A DNA stretch of 64,000 nucleotides from Sphingobium terrigena (GTDB lineage: Bacteria; Pseudomonadota; Alphaproteobacteria; Sphingomonadales; Sphingomonadaceae). Position numbers and translations under genes: made by a program. The notes below the pieces were generated by a model. It saw only the letters and a program-made list of their open reading frames with translations. It ran no database searches and was not told the origin of the DNA. How positions within the stretch are numbered: position 1 is the first letter of the stretch; each line of letters starts with the position of its first letter. Shown here piece by piece: positions 22,729-32,626 of the stretch. The stretch spans positions 124,001 to 188,000 of the forward strand of contig NZ_QVRA01000001.1 of assembly GCF_003591655.1 (NCBI RefSeq), given 5' to 3'.

Positions 22729-25257
22729 ATGCAAAGGCGCTTCAATCCGCTGGAGGCCGACGCCCGCTGGCAGGCGATCTGGGACGAGAAGCAGAGCTTT
22801 CGGGCGGACGATGCGTCGCCCAAGCCGCGATCCTATGTGCTGGAGATGTTTCCCTATCCGTCCGGGCGCATCCATATCGGCCATGTCCGCAACTATTCCA
22901 TGGGCGACGTGCTGGCGCGATTCCGCCGGATGACGGGCCATGAAGTGCTGCACCCGATGGGCTGGGACGCCTTCGGGATGCCGGCCGAAAATGCCGCGAT
23001 GGAGAAAAAGGTTCATCCGGGCAAATGGACCTATGAGAATATCGCCAACATGAAAGCGCAGCTCAAGAAACTGGGCTTTGCGCTGGACTGGAGCCGCGAA
23101 CTGGCGACCTGCCACCCCGATTATTATGGCCATGAACAGGCGCTGTTTCTGGACATGCTGGACGCGGGGCTGGTCTATCGCAAGGAGTCGGCGGTCAATT
23201 GGGACCCGGTCGACATGACCGTGCTGGCGAACGAACAGGTGATCGACGGCAAGGGCTGGCGGTCGGGCGCGACGGTCGAGAAGCGCAAACTGTCCCAATG
23301 GTTCCTGAAAATCACCCAATTCGCCGACGATCTGCTGGAGGGACTGAAAGGCCTCGACCAGTGGCCCGAAAAAGTGCGGACGATGCAGGAAAACTGGATC
23401 GGCAAGTCGGTCGGGCTGCAATTCAAGTTTCAGCCGGTCGCGCCGTTCGATCAAGCGATCGAAGTCTATTCGACCCGGCCCGACACGATTTTCGGGGCGA
23501 GCTTCGTGGCGATCGCGGCGGACCATCCCGTGGCGCAGGCCGTGGCGGCGGACAATGCGCAGGCGCAGGCCTTTATCGACCTGTGCAAGGCGGGCGGGAC
23601 TACGGCAGCGGAGCTGGAGACGGCGGAGAAGCTGGGTTTCGACACAGGCCTGACCGTCACCCATCCGTTCGATCCCGACTGGCAGTTGCCGGTGTTCATC
23701 GCTAATTTCGTGCTGATGGACTATGGCACCGGCGCTGTGATGGGCGTGCCCGCGCACGACCAGCGCGACCTGGATTTTGCGCGCAAATATATGTTGCCGG
23801 TCGAGCGCGTCGTCGCGGCCGAGGGCGATGAAACTGCGCCGATCCACAATGAAGCCTATGTCGGGCCGGGCAGGCTGGTGAACAGCCGCTTCCTCAATGG
23901 CATGGCGGTCGAGGAGGCCAAGGCCGCCGTCATCGCCCGCGCGCAAGGCGAAGGCTGGGGCGCGGGCAAGACGGTGTTCCGCCTGCGCGACTGGGGCGTG
24001 TCGCGCCAGCGTTATTGGGGGACGCCGATCCCGGTGATCCATTGCGATGGCTGCGGCGTGGTGCCGGTGCCAAAGGCGCAGCTGCCCGTCGTGCTGCCCG
24101 ACGATGTGACCTTCGACATTCCGGGCAATCCGCTCGACCGCCATCCGACCTGGAAGCATGTGGAGTGCCCGGCGTGCGGCAAGGCGGCGGTGCGGGAAAC
24201 CGACACGCTGGACACGTTCGCCGATTCAAGCTGGTATTTCATCCGCTTCGCCAGCCAGCCCAAGGACAAGCCGTTCGACCGGGAAACGGTCGAAAAATGG
24301 CTGCCGGTCGGCCAATATATTGGCGGGGTCGAACATGCGATCCTGCACCTGCTCTACGCGCGCTTCTGGACGCGCGCGCTCCAGCATATGGGGCAATTGG
24401 GCTTTGCCGAGCCGTTCACCGGCCTGTTCACGCAGGGGATGGTGACGCATGAGACCTATAGCCGCGAACAGGGCGACGGCCTGCCGCCGGTCTATTTCGC
24501 GCCGGGCGAGATTGAACGCGCAGCCGACGGCGCGACCCTGATCGCGGACAAGGCACCGGTCGAGGTCGGCCGGGTCGTCAAAATGTCCAAGTCCAAGAAG
24601 AATGTCGTCGATCCCGATGACATCATCGCCCAATATGGCGCGGATGCGGTGCGCTGGTTCATGCTGTCCGACAGCCCGCCCGAACGCGACCTGCCCTGGA
24701 CCGAAAGCGGGATCGAGGGATCGTGGCGCTTCGTCAACCGCTTGTGGCGCCTGTTCGGGCAGATCGAGGCCGGGGCGGAAGGGGCGGAGAAGGCACTCGA
24801 CCGCAAGCTGCATCAGACCATCGACGGGATCGCCAAGGATATTGAGGCACTGTCCTTCAACAAGGCGGTCGCCAAGATTTACGAACTGGCCAATGCGGTG
24901 GAGAAGGCCGCGCCGTCCGCGTCGCGCAATGCCGCGATCCGCGCGCTGGCGCTGCTGGTCGCGCCGATGACGCCGCATCTGGCGGAGGAGGCCTGGGCCG
25001 ACATGGGCGAAACCGGCCTGATCGCCGATGCGGCATGGCCCGCAGTCGATCCGGCGCTGCTGGTGGATGATGAAGTGACCATCGCCTGCCAGGTGATGGG
25101 CAAGCTGCGCGACACCATCACCGTGCCCAAGGGGACCGACAGGCAAGAGCTGGAGCGGCTGGCGCTGGCCGCGCCCAATGTGGTCCGCATCCTCGACGGG
25201 GCGACGCCCAAGAAGATCATCGTCGTGCCGGATCGTCTGGTGAATCTGGTTATCTAA
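22729..25257 (+). CDS. leuS: Leucyl-tRNA synthetase
   Basis: An 842-residue class I aminoacyl-tRNA synthetase that charges tRNA-Leu. The HIGH-type motif is '[20 protein letters not shown]' (about residues 42-61, HIGH 51-54). The zinc region '[10 protein letters not shown]' and 'CPACGK' lies in the middle, the editing domain in between, and 'KMSKSKKN' at 618-625. The C-terminus ends '[16 protein letters not shown]', typical of bacterial LeuRS. Length is slightly below E. coli LeuS (860). It heads leuS-lptE-holA, an order conserved across Proteobacteria. Confidence 0.98.
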   Translation: MQRRFNPLEADARWQAIWDEKQSFRADDASPKPRSYVLEMFPYPSGRIHIGHVRNYSMGDVLARFRRMTGHEVLHPMGWDAFGMPAENAAMEKKVHPGKWTYENIANMKAQLKKLGFALDWSRELATCHPDYYGHEQALFLDMLDAGLVYRKESAVNWDPVDMTVLANEQVIDGKGWRSGATVEKRKLSQWFLKITQFADDLLEGLKGLDQWPEKVRTMQENWIGKSVGLQFKFQPVAPFDQAIEVYSTRPDTIFGASFVAIAADHPVAQAVAADNAQAQAFIDLCKAGGTTAAELETAEKLGFDTGLTVTHPFDPDWQLPVFIANFVLMDYGTGAVMGVPAHDQRDLDFARKYMLPVERVVAAEGDETAPIHNEAYVGPGRLVNSRFLNGMAVEEAKAAVIARAQGEGWGAGKTVFRLRDWGVSRQRYWGTPIPVIHCDGCGVVPVPKAQLPVVLPDDVTFDIPGNPLDRHPTWKHVECPACGKAAVRETDTLDTFADSSWYFIRFASQPKDKPFDRETVEKWLPVGQYIGGVEHAILHLLYARFWTRALQHMGQLGFAEPFTGLFTQGMVTHETYSREQGDGLPPVYFAPGEIERAADGATLIADKAPVEVGRVVKMSKSKKNVVDPDDIIAQYGADAVRWFMLSDSPPERDLPWTESGIEGSWRFVNRLWRLFGQIEAGAEGAEKALDRKLHQTIDGIAKDIEALSFNKAVAKIYELANAVEKAAPSASRNAAIRALALLVAPMTPHLAEEAWADMGETGLIADAAWPAVDPALLVDDEVTIACQVMGKLRDTITVPKGTDRQELERLALAAPNVVRILDGATPKKIIVVPDRLVNLVI

Positions 25258-25281
25258 CAACAAGGTGCGATGATTGCGGCC

Positions 25282-25386
25282 CCCCTCCCCGGCGGGGAGG
25301 GGTCGGGGGAGGGGGAGCAAGGCGAAGCCGCGCGTCCACACTGGCGGCAGCACACCCCCACCCAACCTCCCCCTCAAAGGGGGAGG
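25282..25386. repeat. Two G/C-rich hairpins between leuS and lptE
   Basis: CCCCTCCCC (25282-25290) pairs with GGGGAGGGG (25294-25302), and CCTCCCCC (25366-25373) with GGGGGAGG (25379-25386). They belong to the common 'cctcccc...ggggagg' intergenic repeat type. The 222-base gap between leuS and lptE holds nothing else that I can support, so transcription may be interrupted there. Confidence 0.55.
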
Positions 25387-25479
25387 GGTCTTATCGGTCA
25401 TGATCATGGCAACTTGCTATGCCAACAACACGTCAATCCCGCTTTCGCAGGAACGATGGAGGGTTTAAGGGTTCAGGTC

Positions 25480-25983
25480 ATGAAGCGCATCATCCCCCTC
25501 CTCGCCGTCCCGCTCCTGCTCACCGCCTGTGGCCTGCGCCCGGTCTATGGCGGGGGCGCGAACGGGACGGTGGCACAGGCGTTGGGCCATGTCGAGGTGC
25601 AGCCGATTGCGGGCAAGAATGGCTGGTTGATGCGCAACGCGCTCAACGACCGGCTGGCCGCGATGCAGCAGGGCGGGTCCGGGCCGCGCTACAAGCTTGT
25701 GGTCAAGCTGGACGACCAGATTACCGGCTTCGGTCTGCGGTCCGACGCTGCCGTCACCCGCGAACGCCGCACCTTGCGCGCGCGCTATCAGCTGGTGGAT
25801 GAGGCGACGGGCGCGCAATTGCTGGACGACAGCGCCGGGTCGGACGCGGGCATCGACGTCACCTCCAGCGAATTTGCCACGATCGCGGCGGAAGATACGG
25901 CGCTGGAACGCCTGTCCCAGACGGTGGCGGACCAGATCATCGCGCGGCTGGCCCTTTATGCCAACCGGGATCGCACCCCTTGA
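25480..25983 (+). CDS. lptE: LPS-assembly lipoprotein LptE
   Basis: A 167-residue outer-membrane lipoprotein that plugs the LptD barrel and inserts lipopolysaccharide. The lipobox is 'LLTAC' (Cys17) followed by 'GLRPVYGG', the alphaproteobacterial LptE signature. The fold blocks 'RYKLVVKLDDQITGFGLRSDAAVTRERRTLRARYQL' and 'FATIAAEDTALERLSQTVADQIIARLALY' follow. I chose ATG 25480 for the signal peptide; a longer frame upstream crosses the repeats. Its TGA overlaps the TTG of holA, so the two are coupled, as in most Proteobacteria. Confidence 0.9.
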   Translation: MKRIIPLLAVPLLLTACGLRPVYGGGANGTVAQALGHVEVQPIAGKNGWLMRNALNDRLAAMQQGGSGPRYKLVVKLDDQITGFGLRSDAAVTRERRTLRARYQLVDEATGAQLLDDSAGSDAGIDVTSSEFATIAAEDTALERLSQTVADQIIARLALYANRDRTP

Positions 25984-27005
25984 AGGCCAATCGCGGCCAG
26001 ATCGAAAAGGCGCTCGACGCGCCATCGGCAGCGCTGCGCTTCATCCTGCTCTATGGCCCGGACGAAGCGGCCAGCCAGGCGCTGGTCCGGCGGCTGGAGC
26101 GGGCGATGGGACCGGGGGCGGAGCGGGTGGACCTGGACGGATCGACCCTGCGCGATGATCCGGCCCGCCTGTCCGATGAAGCCGCGTCCTTTTCCATGTT
26201 TGGCGACAAGCGCTGGATTCGCGTCCATGGCATGGGCGAGGAATCGCTGCCCGCGCTGACCGCGCTGCTGGAGGCCGAAGCGGCGGGCAATCCCGTCATC
26301 GCGGTGGCGGGCGCGCTGAAAGCCACGTCGAAGCTGCTCAAGCTGGCGCTGGATCACAAGGCGACGCTCGCCTTCGTCTCCTACCAGCCCGATGCGCGCG
26401 AATCGGAGCAGATTGCCATCGGCATCGCGCGCGAGGGCGGGCTGCGGCTGTCGACCGAACTGGCGCGGCGGATCGTCGATCTGGCCAACGGCGACCGGGC
26501 GCTGATGAGCGGCGAGGTGGAGAAGCTGATCCTCTATCTCGACGCCGCGCCGGACCGTCCGCGTGAGGCGACGGCCGAAGCGCTGGATGCGCTGTCGGCT
26601 GACAATCCCGATACGGAGGTTGCGCCGCTGGTCAACGCCGTGCTGGGGGGTGACCTTAAGGCCATGCACCGCGAACTGACCAGCCTGTCGGAGGTTGGCG
26701 CGAGCATGGCGTCGGTCATCCGCCCGCTGCTGACCCGCGCCATGCTGCTGGCCAATATCCGCGCCGATTTCGACAGTAGCGGACGGCTGGAGGGCGCGGT
26801 CGAGGCGGCAGGCAAGGCGGTATTCTGGAAGGAAAAGGGCGTGGTGACGCGGCAGGTGCGGCTGTGGGACGCGACCGGCATCGCCCGCGTCATACAGCGG
26901 CTGGCGCAGGCCGAGCGCGCCACACGATCGGGCAGGGGGACCGGCGACCTGCTGGTCCGGCACGAACTGCTGACGATCGCGCGGCAGGCGGCGCGGGAAC
27001 GATAG
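25980..27005 (+). CDS. holA: DNA polymerase III delta subunit
   Basis: A 341-residue clamp-loader subunit that opens the beta sliding clamp. It begins 'MKANRGQIEKALDAPSAALRFILLYGPDEAASQALVRRLERA', the alphaproteobacterial HolA N-terminus, with a non-canonical P-loop region. Downstream blocks are 'LNDGDRALMSGEVEKLILYLD'-like 'ANGDRALMSGEVEKL' and 'LLTRAMLLANIRADFDSSG' in the C-terminal domain. The start codon is TTG at 25980, overlapping the lptE stop. The next gene begins 15 to 43 bases after its stop. Confidence 0.93.
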   Translation: MKANRGQIEKALDAPSAALRFILLYGPDEAASQALVRRLERAMGPGAERVDLDGSTLRDDPARLSDEAASFSMFGDKRWIRVHGMGEESLPALTALLEAEAAGNPVIAVAGALKATSKLLKLALDHKATLAFVSYQPDARESEQIAIGIAREGGLRLSTELARRIVDLANGDRALMSGEVEKLILYLDAAPDRPREATAEALDALSADNPDTEVAPLVNAVLGGDLKAMHRELTSLSEVGASMASVIRPLLTRAMLLANIRADFDSSGRLEGAVEAAGKAVFWKEKGVVTRQVRLWDATGIARVIQRLAQAERATRSGRGTGDLLVRHELLTIARQAARER

Positions 27006-27047
27006 GCGGCGACAGGCGCTTTGACGGCTAAACAGGTCGCGACACGG

Positions 27048-28136
27048 ATGGCAGGACCGGGCCACCGCGCCAGCGCGCAACAAAGGCAGCGCATCATTTC
27101 GTCCACCGCCACCATCCACGCCATCGGCACCGCTGTTCCCATGACTGACGTCCACCCGGCCTTTATCGACTGGGCAGGTGCGCGCATTGCCGACCGGCGA
27201 GAGCGGGCGCTGTTCGTGCGCATGGCGCAGCGCAGCGGGATTGCGCATCGCTGGTCGGTGCTGGAATCGCCGACCGCGCAGGGCGGATTTTATGGCGCGG
27301 CGTGGCCGACCACGGCGCAGCGCATGGCCATTTATGCCGACGAAGCGCCGCTATTGGCCGCGCGGGCTGTGTCGGCGTTGGGGGAGCAGGTCGCGATCGA
27401 CGGCATCACCCATCTGGTGGTCGCCAGCTGCACCGGCTTTACTGCGCCGGGGATCGACCAGCGGCTGATTACGCTGCTGGGGCTGGCCCCTTCGGTCGAG
27501 CGGCTGATGGTTGGCTATATGGGCTGTTATGCCGCGATCGTCGCGCTGCGCTCCGCCCGGCACATCGTGCGGTCGGAACCGGGCGCGCGGGTGCTGGTGG
27601 TGTGCGTGGAACTGAGCAGCCTGCATTTGCAGGACGATGCGCGGGTCGAGCCGTTGCTGGCGATGCTGCAATTTGGCGATGGCGCGGCGGCGGCCTTGGT
27701 AAGCGGCGGGCCGGGCGGGATTGCGCTTGGGCAACCCTTTGCCATGACGGTGCCGGATACGGCGGGCCTCATCCGCTGGGATCTGGGCGACCATGGTTTT
27801 GCCATGCATTTGTCGGGCGAAGTGCCGGGCGCGATCGCGCAGGCTCTGGCGGGGACGGTGACGCTGCCGGTGCCTGCCGAAAGCGTCGATCTGTGGGCGG
27901 TCCATGCCGGGGGACGCTCCATCCTCGACGCGGTGGCGCGGGCGCTGGATCTCGCGCCGGACGCGCTGGAGCATAGCCGGGCGGTGCTGCGCGCCTTTGG
28001 CAATATGTCGTCGGCGACTTTGATGTTCGTGCTGGCGCGGATATTGGCGGGCGGCGAGACCGGGCAGGGGATCGCGCTCGCCTTCGGACCGGGGCTGGCG
28101 GCGGAGGGGCTGACCTTTCGTCGCGAAACGCCATGA
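27048..28136 (+). CDS. Type III polyketide synthase
   Basis: A 362-residue chalcone/stilbene-synthase-type enzyme. It condenses malonyl-CoA units onto an acyl-CoA starter with one active site. The Cys-His-Asn triad is visible: C128 in 'VVASCTGFTAPGID', H286 in 'WAVHAGGRSILD' and N319 in 'FGNMSSATLMF'. I chose ATG 27048; a TTG at 27021 is an in-frame alternative. It is the first of three overlapping genes (synthase, methyltransferase, FAD enzyme). A homologous arrangement, srsA-srsB-srsC in Streptomyces griseus, makes methylated phenolic lipids, so alkylresorcinol or alkylpyrone-type lipids are a plausible but unproven product. Confidence 0.93.
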   Translation: MAGPGHRASAQQRQRIISSTATIHAIGTAVPMTDVHPAFIDWAGARIADRRERALFVRMAQRSGIAHRWSVLESPTAQGGFYGAAWPTTAQRMAIYADEAPLLAARAVSALGEQVAIDGITHLVVASCTGFTAPGIDQRLITLLGLAPSVERLMVGYMGCYAAIVALRSARHIVRSEPGARVLVVCVELSSLHLQDDARVEPLLAMLQFGDGAAAALVSGGPGGIALGQPFAMTVPDTAGLIRWDLGDHGFAMHLSGEVPGAIAQALAGTVTLPVPAESVDLWAVHAGGRSILDAVARALDLAPDALEHSRAVLRAFGNMSSATLMFVLARILAGGETGQGIALAFGPGLAAEGLTFRRETP

Positions 28137-28819
28137 AGCGGTCGCTGGCCCAGGAACAGATGGACGCGGTCGATCTGCCTGCCGATATCTATGCGCGGGT
28201 GCTGGTCGATCTCGACCGGGTCAACCGGGTGACGCTGGCGGCGCGACCGACGCTTGGCTTTCTCGATCGCGCAGCGACCGGGCCGTTTCGGCTGCTCGAC
28301 GTTGGCTATGGCGATGGCGGGATGTTGCGGCAGATCGCGCGATGGGCGAAACGGCGCGGCATGGCCTGCGAACTGGTGGGTATCGATCTCAATGCACGCA
28401 GTCAGGCCGTGGCGCAGGCGCACACCGACCCGGCCATGGCGATCGACTATCGCACCGGCGACTATGCGGCGCTTGGGGCCGCGCTGGCGCATGAACCATG
28501 GGACATCATCATTTCCAGCCTGGTGACGCACCATATGGATGATGCGGAGCGGCTGGCGTTCCTGCGCTTCATGGAGGATCAGGCGCGCATGGGCTGGTTC
28601 GTCAACGACCTGCACCGCCATGGTTTCGCCTATCATGGCTATCCATTACTGGCCCGGCTGCTGCTTGTGCATCCGATCGTGCGGCAGGATGGGCAACTCT
28701 CGATCGCGCGCAGCTTCGTGGCGGACGAATGGCGGACGATGCTGGCCGCAGCGCATATAAGCGAGGCGCGAATAGAGCGCGTCTTTCCCTTCCGGCTGTG
28801 TGTATCCCGGTGCCGATAA
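28133..28819 (+). CDS. SAM-dependent methyltransferase of the polyketide cluster
   Basis: A 228-residue class I methyltransferase. The SAM-binding motif I is 'LLDVGYGDGGMLRQIARWA' (about residues 58-76), and 'LVGIDLNARSQAVAQA' is the acidic motif II. 'SLVTHHMDDAERLAFLRFM' fits the motif seen in UbiE-like enzymes ('HH...'). The protein probably methylates an oxygen or ring carbon of the polyketide made by the previous gene. It overlaps the synthase by four bases (ATGA) and the oxidoreductase gene that follows, so the three form one transcript. Confidence 0.88.
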   Translation: MKRSLAQEQMDAVDLPADIYARVLVDLDRVNRVTLAARPTLGFLDRAATGPFRLLDVGYGDGGMLRQIARWAKRRGMACELVGIDLNARSQAVAQAHTDPAMAIDYRTGDYAALGAALAHEPWDIIISSLVTHHMDDAERLAFLRFMEDQARMGWFVNDLHRHGFAYHGYPLLARLLLVHPIVRQDGQLSIARSFVADEWRTMLAAAHISEARIERVFPFRLCVSRCR

Positions 28820-29880
28820 TCATCGGGGCAGGCCCGGCTGGCGCAGCAGTGGCGATGCGGCTGGCGCGGGCAGGGGCGGCACCGCTGTTGATCGATCGGC
28901 AGGTCGTGCCGGGTGATGCGCTATGTGGCGGGTTTCTCAGCTGGGCGACGGTCGCGCAGATCGCGGCGCTGGGGATTGAGCCGGTAGCGCTGGGTGGCCA
29001 CAGGATCGACAGGCTGGCGCTGTTTGCGGGTGGGCAGGAGATCGTCCTGCCGCTCCCCGCGCCGGGCATGGGCCTGTCGCGGCACCGGCTCGATACGCTG
29101 TTGCGCGCCGCTGCGCAGGATGCGGGGGTGACGTTCCGCCTCGGCCATGCGGTGCGGACGCTGTCGTCCACCACCATCATGATGGATGATGGCGACGCGA
29201 TCGACTGGGACAGCCTGTTCCTGGCGAGCGGCAAGCATGACCTGCGCGGGGCGGCGCGGCCCCATGGCGGGGCGGACCCGGAGCTGGGGTTGCGCCTTCG
29301 CCTGCCGCCCAGTGCGACGCGGCATCGGCTGATCGGTGGCCGGATCGAACTCCACTGGGTCGATGGCGGCTATGTCGGCCTGTTGTTGCAGGAGGATGGC
29401 AGCGCCAATCTGTGCATGGCGATGCGCAAGAGCGCCTTGGCAGCGGCGGGCGGGCGTCCGATGGCGTTGATCGCGCAACTGGCCGATCAGGCCCCCGCAC
29501 TGGCGGATCGGTTGGGGGATGTGCCGGGTGATGCGCCTGTCGATGCGATCGGCGACGTTCCCTATGGCTGGCGCGCGACGACCAGCTGGCCGGGTCTCTA
29601 CCGGCTGGGCGATCAGGCGGCGGTGATCCCTTCGCTGGCCGGGGAGGGGATCGGCATCGCGCTGGCCAGTGCAGAGGCGGCGGTGGCGCAGTGGCAGGGA
29701 GCGGGGCGCGAGGGCGCGGCGCGATATCAGCGCGATTTTGCCCGGCGGGCGTTGCTGCCGCTGCGCGCGGCGGCGGGATTTCGGGCGTTGGGGCGCAGGC
29801 CGGGGCTGCTCCGTCTGCTGGCGGCGACGCCGGGCGCGGCGCGTCTGGCGATGCGCCTCACCCGTATCGCAGGCGCTTGA
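28810..29880 (+). CDS. FAD-dependent oxidoreductase / monooxygenase of the polyketide cluster
   Basis: A 356-residue flavoprotein. The Rossmann motif '[19 protein letters not shown]' is at the N-terminus (residues 4-22) and the second FAD motif '[29 protein letters not shown]' at about 258-286. This resembles aromatic monooxygenases and geranylgeranyl-reductase-type flavoproteins. The start is GTG 28810 (or GTG 28798), inside the methyltransferase stop region. In the srsABC phenolic-lipid pathway a flavoprotein hydroxylates the ring after methylation; the same role here is an inference from gene order. Alternatives are a reductase of an unsaturated chain. Confidence 0.85.
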   Translation: MPIIIGAGPAGAAVAMRLARAGAAPLLIDRQVVPGDALCGGFLSWATVAQIAALGIEPVALGGHRIDRLALFAGGQEIVLPLPAPGMGLSRHRLDTLLRAAAQDAGVTFRLGHAVRTLSSTTIMMDDGDAIDWDSLFLASGKHDLRGAARPHGGADPELGLRLRLPPSATRHRLIGGRIELHWVDGGYVGLLLQEDGSANLCMAMRKSALAAAGGRPMALIAQLADQAPALADRLGDVPGDAPVDAIGDVPYGWRATTSWPGLYRLGDQAAVIPSLAGEGIGIALASAEAAVAQWQGAGREGAARYQRDFARRALLPLRAAAGFRALGRRPGLLRLLAATPGAARLAMRLTRIAGA

Positions 29881-29911
29881 TCGGCGCGCTGCCTGCGCCC
29901 ATATTGCGGCC

Positions 29912-30313
29912 ATGGACAAGCTCAACCTGACCGACGCCGAATGGCGCGACCGCCTATCCCCCGAACGCTATCATGTGTTGCGCGAGGGCGGGACGGAACG
30001 GGCCTTTACCGGCAAACTCAACAGCAACAAGGCCGACGGCGTCTATTATTGCGCTGGCTGCGGCGCGGAATTGTTCGACGCGGAAGAAAAATATGACAGC
30101 GGGTCGGGCTGGCCCAGCTTTACAGCGCCGGTGGACATCGACGCGGTCGAGGAAATTCGCGACGCCAGCCATGGCATGATCCGCACCGAAGTGCGCTGCG
30201 CCACCTGCGAAGGGCATCTGGGCCATGTGTTCCCCGATGGTCCGGGCGTCAATGGCCTGCGCTATTGCATGAACAGCGCCTCGCTCGACTTCAAGCCGCG
30301 CGAGGAAGAATAA
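29912..30313 (+). CDS. msrB: Peptide methionine-R-sulfoxide reductase MsrB
   Basis: A 133-residue enzyme that repairs the R form of methionine sulfoxide in proteins. The zinc cysteines are C47, C50, C96 and C99 in 'YYCAGCG' and '[12 protein letters not shown]', and the catalytic cysteine C119 in '[10 protein letters not shown]'. '[11 protein letters not shown]' is the usual substrate-binding block. Length is typical. It begins 31 bases after the FAD gene, so it could be read from the polyketide operon, but it is a housekeeping gene and a 116-base gap with no evident gene follows it. Confidence 0.95.
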   Translation: MDKLNLTDAEWRDRLSPERYHVLREGGTERAFTGKLNSNKADGVYYCAGCGAELFDAEEKYDSGSGWPSFTAPVDIDAVEEIRDASHGMIRTEVRCATCEGHLGHVFPDGPGVNGLRYCMNSASLDFKPREEE

Positions 30314-30429
30314 CCGTTCATGCCATGTAAAGCGGTGATCTTCATGGAGACGGTCACGGCAATTTTCCGGGCAGGGCGCATGAAACACGCTGGCCGGGGC
30401 CGGGATTAGCGGGTATCCGGGGCGCACAG

Positions 30430-32514
30430 ATGGCAGGATCAGGCAAGAGCAAGGGCACGCCGGGCAAGGCGAAGCGATGGCTGGTTCGCGGCCTGAAGAT
30501 CAGCGTCGCGGCCGGGGTCGCCGGGCTGCTGGCGGTGGTGATCGCCGTCGTCATCGCAATGCAGTCGTTGCCCGACTATGACAGCCTCAAATCCTCCCCC
30601 AATGGCCAGATGATCCGCGTCCACGCCGCCGATGGCAGCGTCATCGTATCGCTGGGGCCAAGTTTCGGGCGCTGGATGGATTATGACCAGATTCCCAAGG
30701 TCATGGTCGACGCGATGATCTCGACCGAGGACAAGCGTTTCTACCTCCACCCCGGCGTCGACCCGATCGGCATGGCGCGCGCTGCCTGGGTCGCGGTGGA
30801 AAATCGCGGCAAGGGTCGCCGCTGGCAGGGTGCGTCCACCATCACCCAGCAGGTGACGCGCAACATTTTCCTCAACAACAGCTATAGCTGGGGCCGCAAG
30901 GTGCGGGAAATGGTGCTGGCGATGGCGCTGGAGCGCAAATTCTCCAAGCGCCAGATCCTCGAACTCTATCTGAACAAGGTCTATTTCGGCGGTGGCGCCT
31001 ATGGCATCGACGCTGCCAGCCGCAAATTTTTCGGCCATCCCGCCACGACACTGAACCTGCCCGAAGCCGCGATCATCGCGGGCCTGGTCAAGGCGCCGTC
31101 GAGCTACTCGCCCACCGCCGACGCGGACGCCGCGATCGGCCGTGCGGGCGTGGTGCTGGACCTGATGCGCGACAATGGCGTGATCAGCGCGTCGGAGCGC
31201 GCGGCAGCCGACATAGACGGGGTCAAGCTGGCCCCCGAACCGCCGCAGAACAGCGTGCGCTACTTCACCGACTGGGCGCTGCCCCAGCTTGACGTGCTGA
31301 TGGACGAGCCGAACGAGCCGCTGGAAGTCTATACCACCATCGACCTCAACATGCAGAAGGCGGCGACCGCAGCGATCCAGGCCAATGTGCCTGCGGGGAC
31401 GCAGGGCGCTTTGGTGTCGCTCGACCGCGACGGCGCGGTGCGGGCGATGGTCGGTGGTCTCGATTATGTGACGTCCAACTATAACCGCGCGACCACCGCG
31501 ACCCGCCAGCCCGGATCGGCGTGGAAAATCTTTGTCTATATGGCAGCGCTGGAGGCGGGCTATACCCCCGACACCGGCGTCAGTGACGAGCCGGTCGATA
31601 TTAACGGGTGGAAGCCGCGCAACAGTTCCGGGCGCTTTTCCGGCGATATCGATATCCGCACCGCCTTTGCCTATTCGATCAACACGGTCGCGGCGAAGCT
31701 GGGGGTGGAGGTCGGCTTCCCGACCGTTGCCGACATGGCGCGCCGCTTTGGCGTAACCACGCCGATCAACACCCACCCTTCGATGGTGCTGGGTACGTCG
31801 GACGTGCGCTTGATCGACATGACCCGCGCCTTCGCCTCGATCGCGCGCAAGGGGATTGCGGTCACCCCCTATGGCATCACCAAGGTAACGACAGCGGATG
31901 GCCGTACCCTCTATGAGCATCAGGACGATACCAGCCGCGTGCTGGTCGCCCCCTGGGTCGCGGCGGGGATGACAGACCTGATGCAGACCGCCGTGTCCAC
32001 CGGCACTGGCAAGGCGGCGCAGATCGGACGGCCCGTGGCGGGCAAGACCGGCACGACCAGCAGCAACAAGGATGGCTGGTTCCTGGGCTTTTCCAGCGGC
32101 GTCACCACCGGCGTATGGATGGGCCGCGACGACGCACGCGCAGTCGGCGTGTTGCAGGGTGGCCGCGCGCCAGCCCGCGCCTTTGCCGATTATATGAAGG
32201 TGGCGGTCGCCAAACGCCCGGTCGAACCGTTCGAGACCGAAGTGACTTTGCCGGAATGGCAATTGGAGCCGGACGCCGAAGCCTATTATGGCAGCCCCGA
32301 TAATGGTGCCGACAGCGGCATGATGGTGGATGAGAATGGCCTGCCGATCGAGCGCGCCCGCCCGACCGCCCCGGACCCGCGCGATGATCAGGATCTGGAG
32401 GTCGATCCCCAGGATCGACTGTCGTCGCAGCGGATCGACCAGCAATGGATCGACAATGTGCTGGGCCGCGACCGGCAGCGCCAGCCGCCTTCGCGGCCTG
32501 CGCCTAGTCCGTAG
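30430..32514 (+). CDS. Class A penicillin-binding protein (PBP1 type)
   Basis: A 694-residue bifunctional peptidoglycan synthase. An N-terminal basic region and one membrane helix (about residues 29-46) are followed by the GT51 glycosyltransferase domain ('STEDKRFYLHPGVD', 'QGASTITQQVTRN', 'RKVREMVLAMALERKFSKRQILELYLN'). The transpeptidase domain has the SxxK motif at S363 ('PGSAWKIF'), SxN in 'AYSINTVAAK', and KTG at K539 ('AGKTGTTSS'). The C-terminal 60 residues are acidic and disordered. It is shorter than PBP1a (which has an OB domain), so 'penicillin-binding protein 1C or transglycosylase domain-containing' would also fit. Confidence 0.94.
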   Translation: MAGSGKSKGTPGKAKRWLVRGLKISVAAGVAGLLAVVIAVVIAMQSLPDYDSLKSSPNGQMIRVHAADGSVIVSLGPSFGRWMDYDQIPKVMVDAMISTEDKRFYLHPGVDPIGMARAAWVAVENRGKGRRWQGASTITQQVTRNIFLNNSYSWGRKVREMVLAMALERKFSKRQILELYLNKVYFGGGAYGIDAASRKFFGHPATTLNLPEAAIIAGLVKAPSSYSPTADADAAIGRAGVVLDLMRDNGVISASERAAADIDGVKLAPEPPQNSVRYFTDWALPQLDVLMDEPNEPLEVYTTIDLNMQKAATAAIQANVPAGTQGALVSLDRDGAVRAMVGGLDYVTSNYNRATTATRQPGSAWKIFVYMAALEAGYTPDTGVSDEPVDINGWKPRNSSGRFSGDIDIRTAFAYSINTVAAKLGVEVGFPTVADMARRFGVTTPINTHPSMVLGTSDVRLIDMTRAFASIARKGIAVTPYGITKVTTADGRTLYEHQDDTSRVLVAPWVAAGMTDLMQTAVSTGTGKAAQIGRPVAGKTGTTSSNKDGWFLGFSSGVTTGVWMGRDDARAVGVLQGGRAPARAFADYMKVAVAKRPVEPFETEVTLPEWQLEPDAEAYYGSPDNGADSGMMVDENGLPIERARPTAPDPRDDQDLEVDPQDRLSSQRIDQQWIDNVLGRDRQRQPPSRPAPSP

Positions 32515-32536
32515 GGTTTGATCACGTCACCTTGAT

Positions 32537-32603
32537 CCGTTCGTTTCGAGCGAAGTCGAGAAACCGCGCGCTGCCGTTTCTCGACTTCGCTCGAAACGAA
32601 CGG
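32537..32603. repeat. 28-bp perfect inverted repeat
   Basis: The left arm (32537-32564, starts CCGTTCGTTTCGAGC) and right arm (32576-32603, starts GTTTCTCGACTTCGC) are exact reverse complements over 28 bases, with an 11-base spacer. The element separates the convergent PBP and retropepsin genes. It has the same 'ttcgagcgaagtcga' core as the element at 35.96 kb and a related one at 22.6 kb. Confidence 0.8.
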
Positions 32604-32626
32604 AGGTTTTTGCTCCGCTCGCTCGA

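Noticed and set aside
22663..24159. 498-codon open frame on the minus strand inside leuS
   Set aside because: It is a shadow of leuS: the protein has no recognisable family, is rich in His/Arg/Gln repeats typical of antisense frames of GC-rich genes, and leuS itself is unambiguous.
30320..30409. 29-codon frame between msrB and the penicillin-binding protein
   Set aside because: Too short, arginine-rich and without any hint of a fold or ribosome-binding site.
30439..32445. 668-codon open frame on the minus strand opposite the penicillin-binding protein
   Set aside because: Antisense frame of a clear GT51/transpeptidase gene; the composition lacks hydrophobic cores or motifs.
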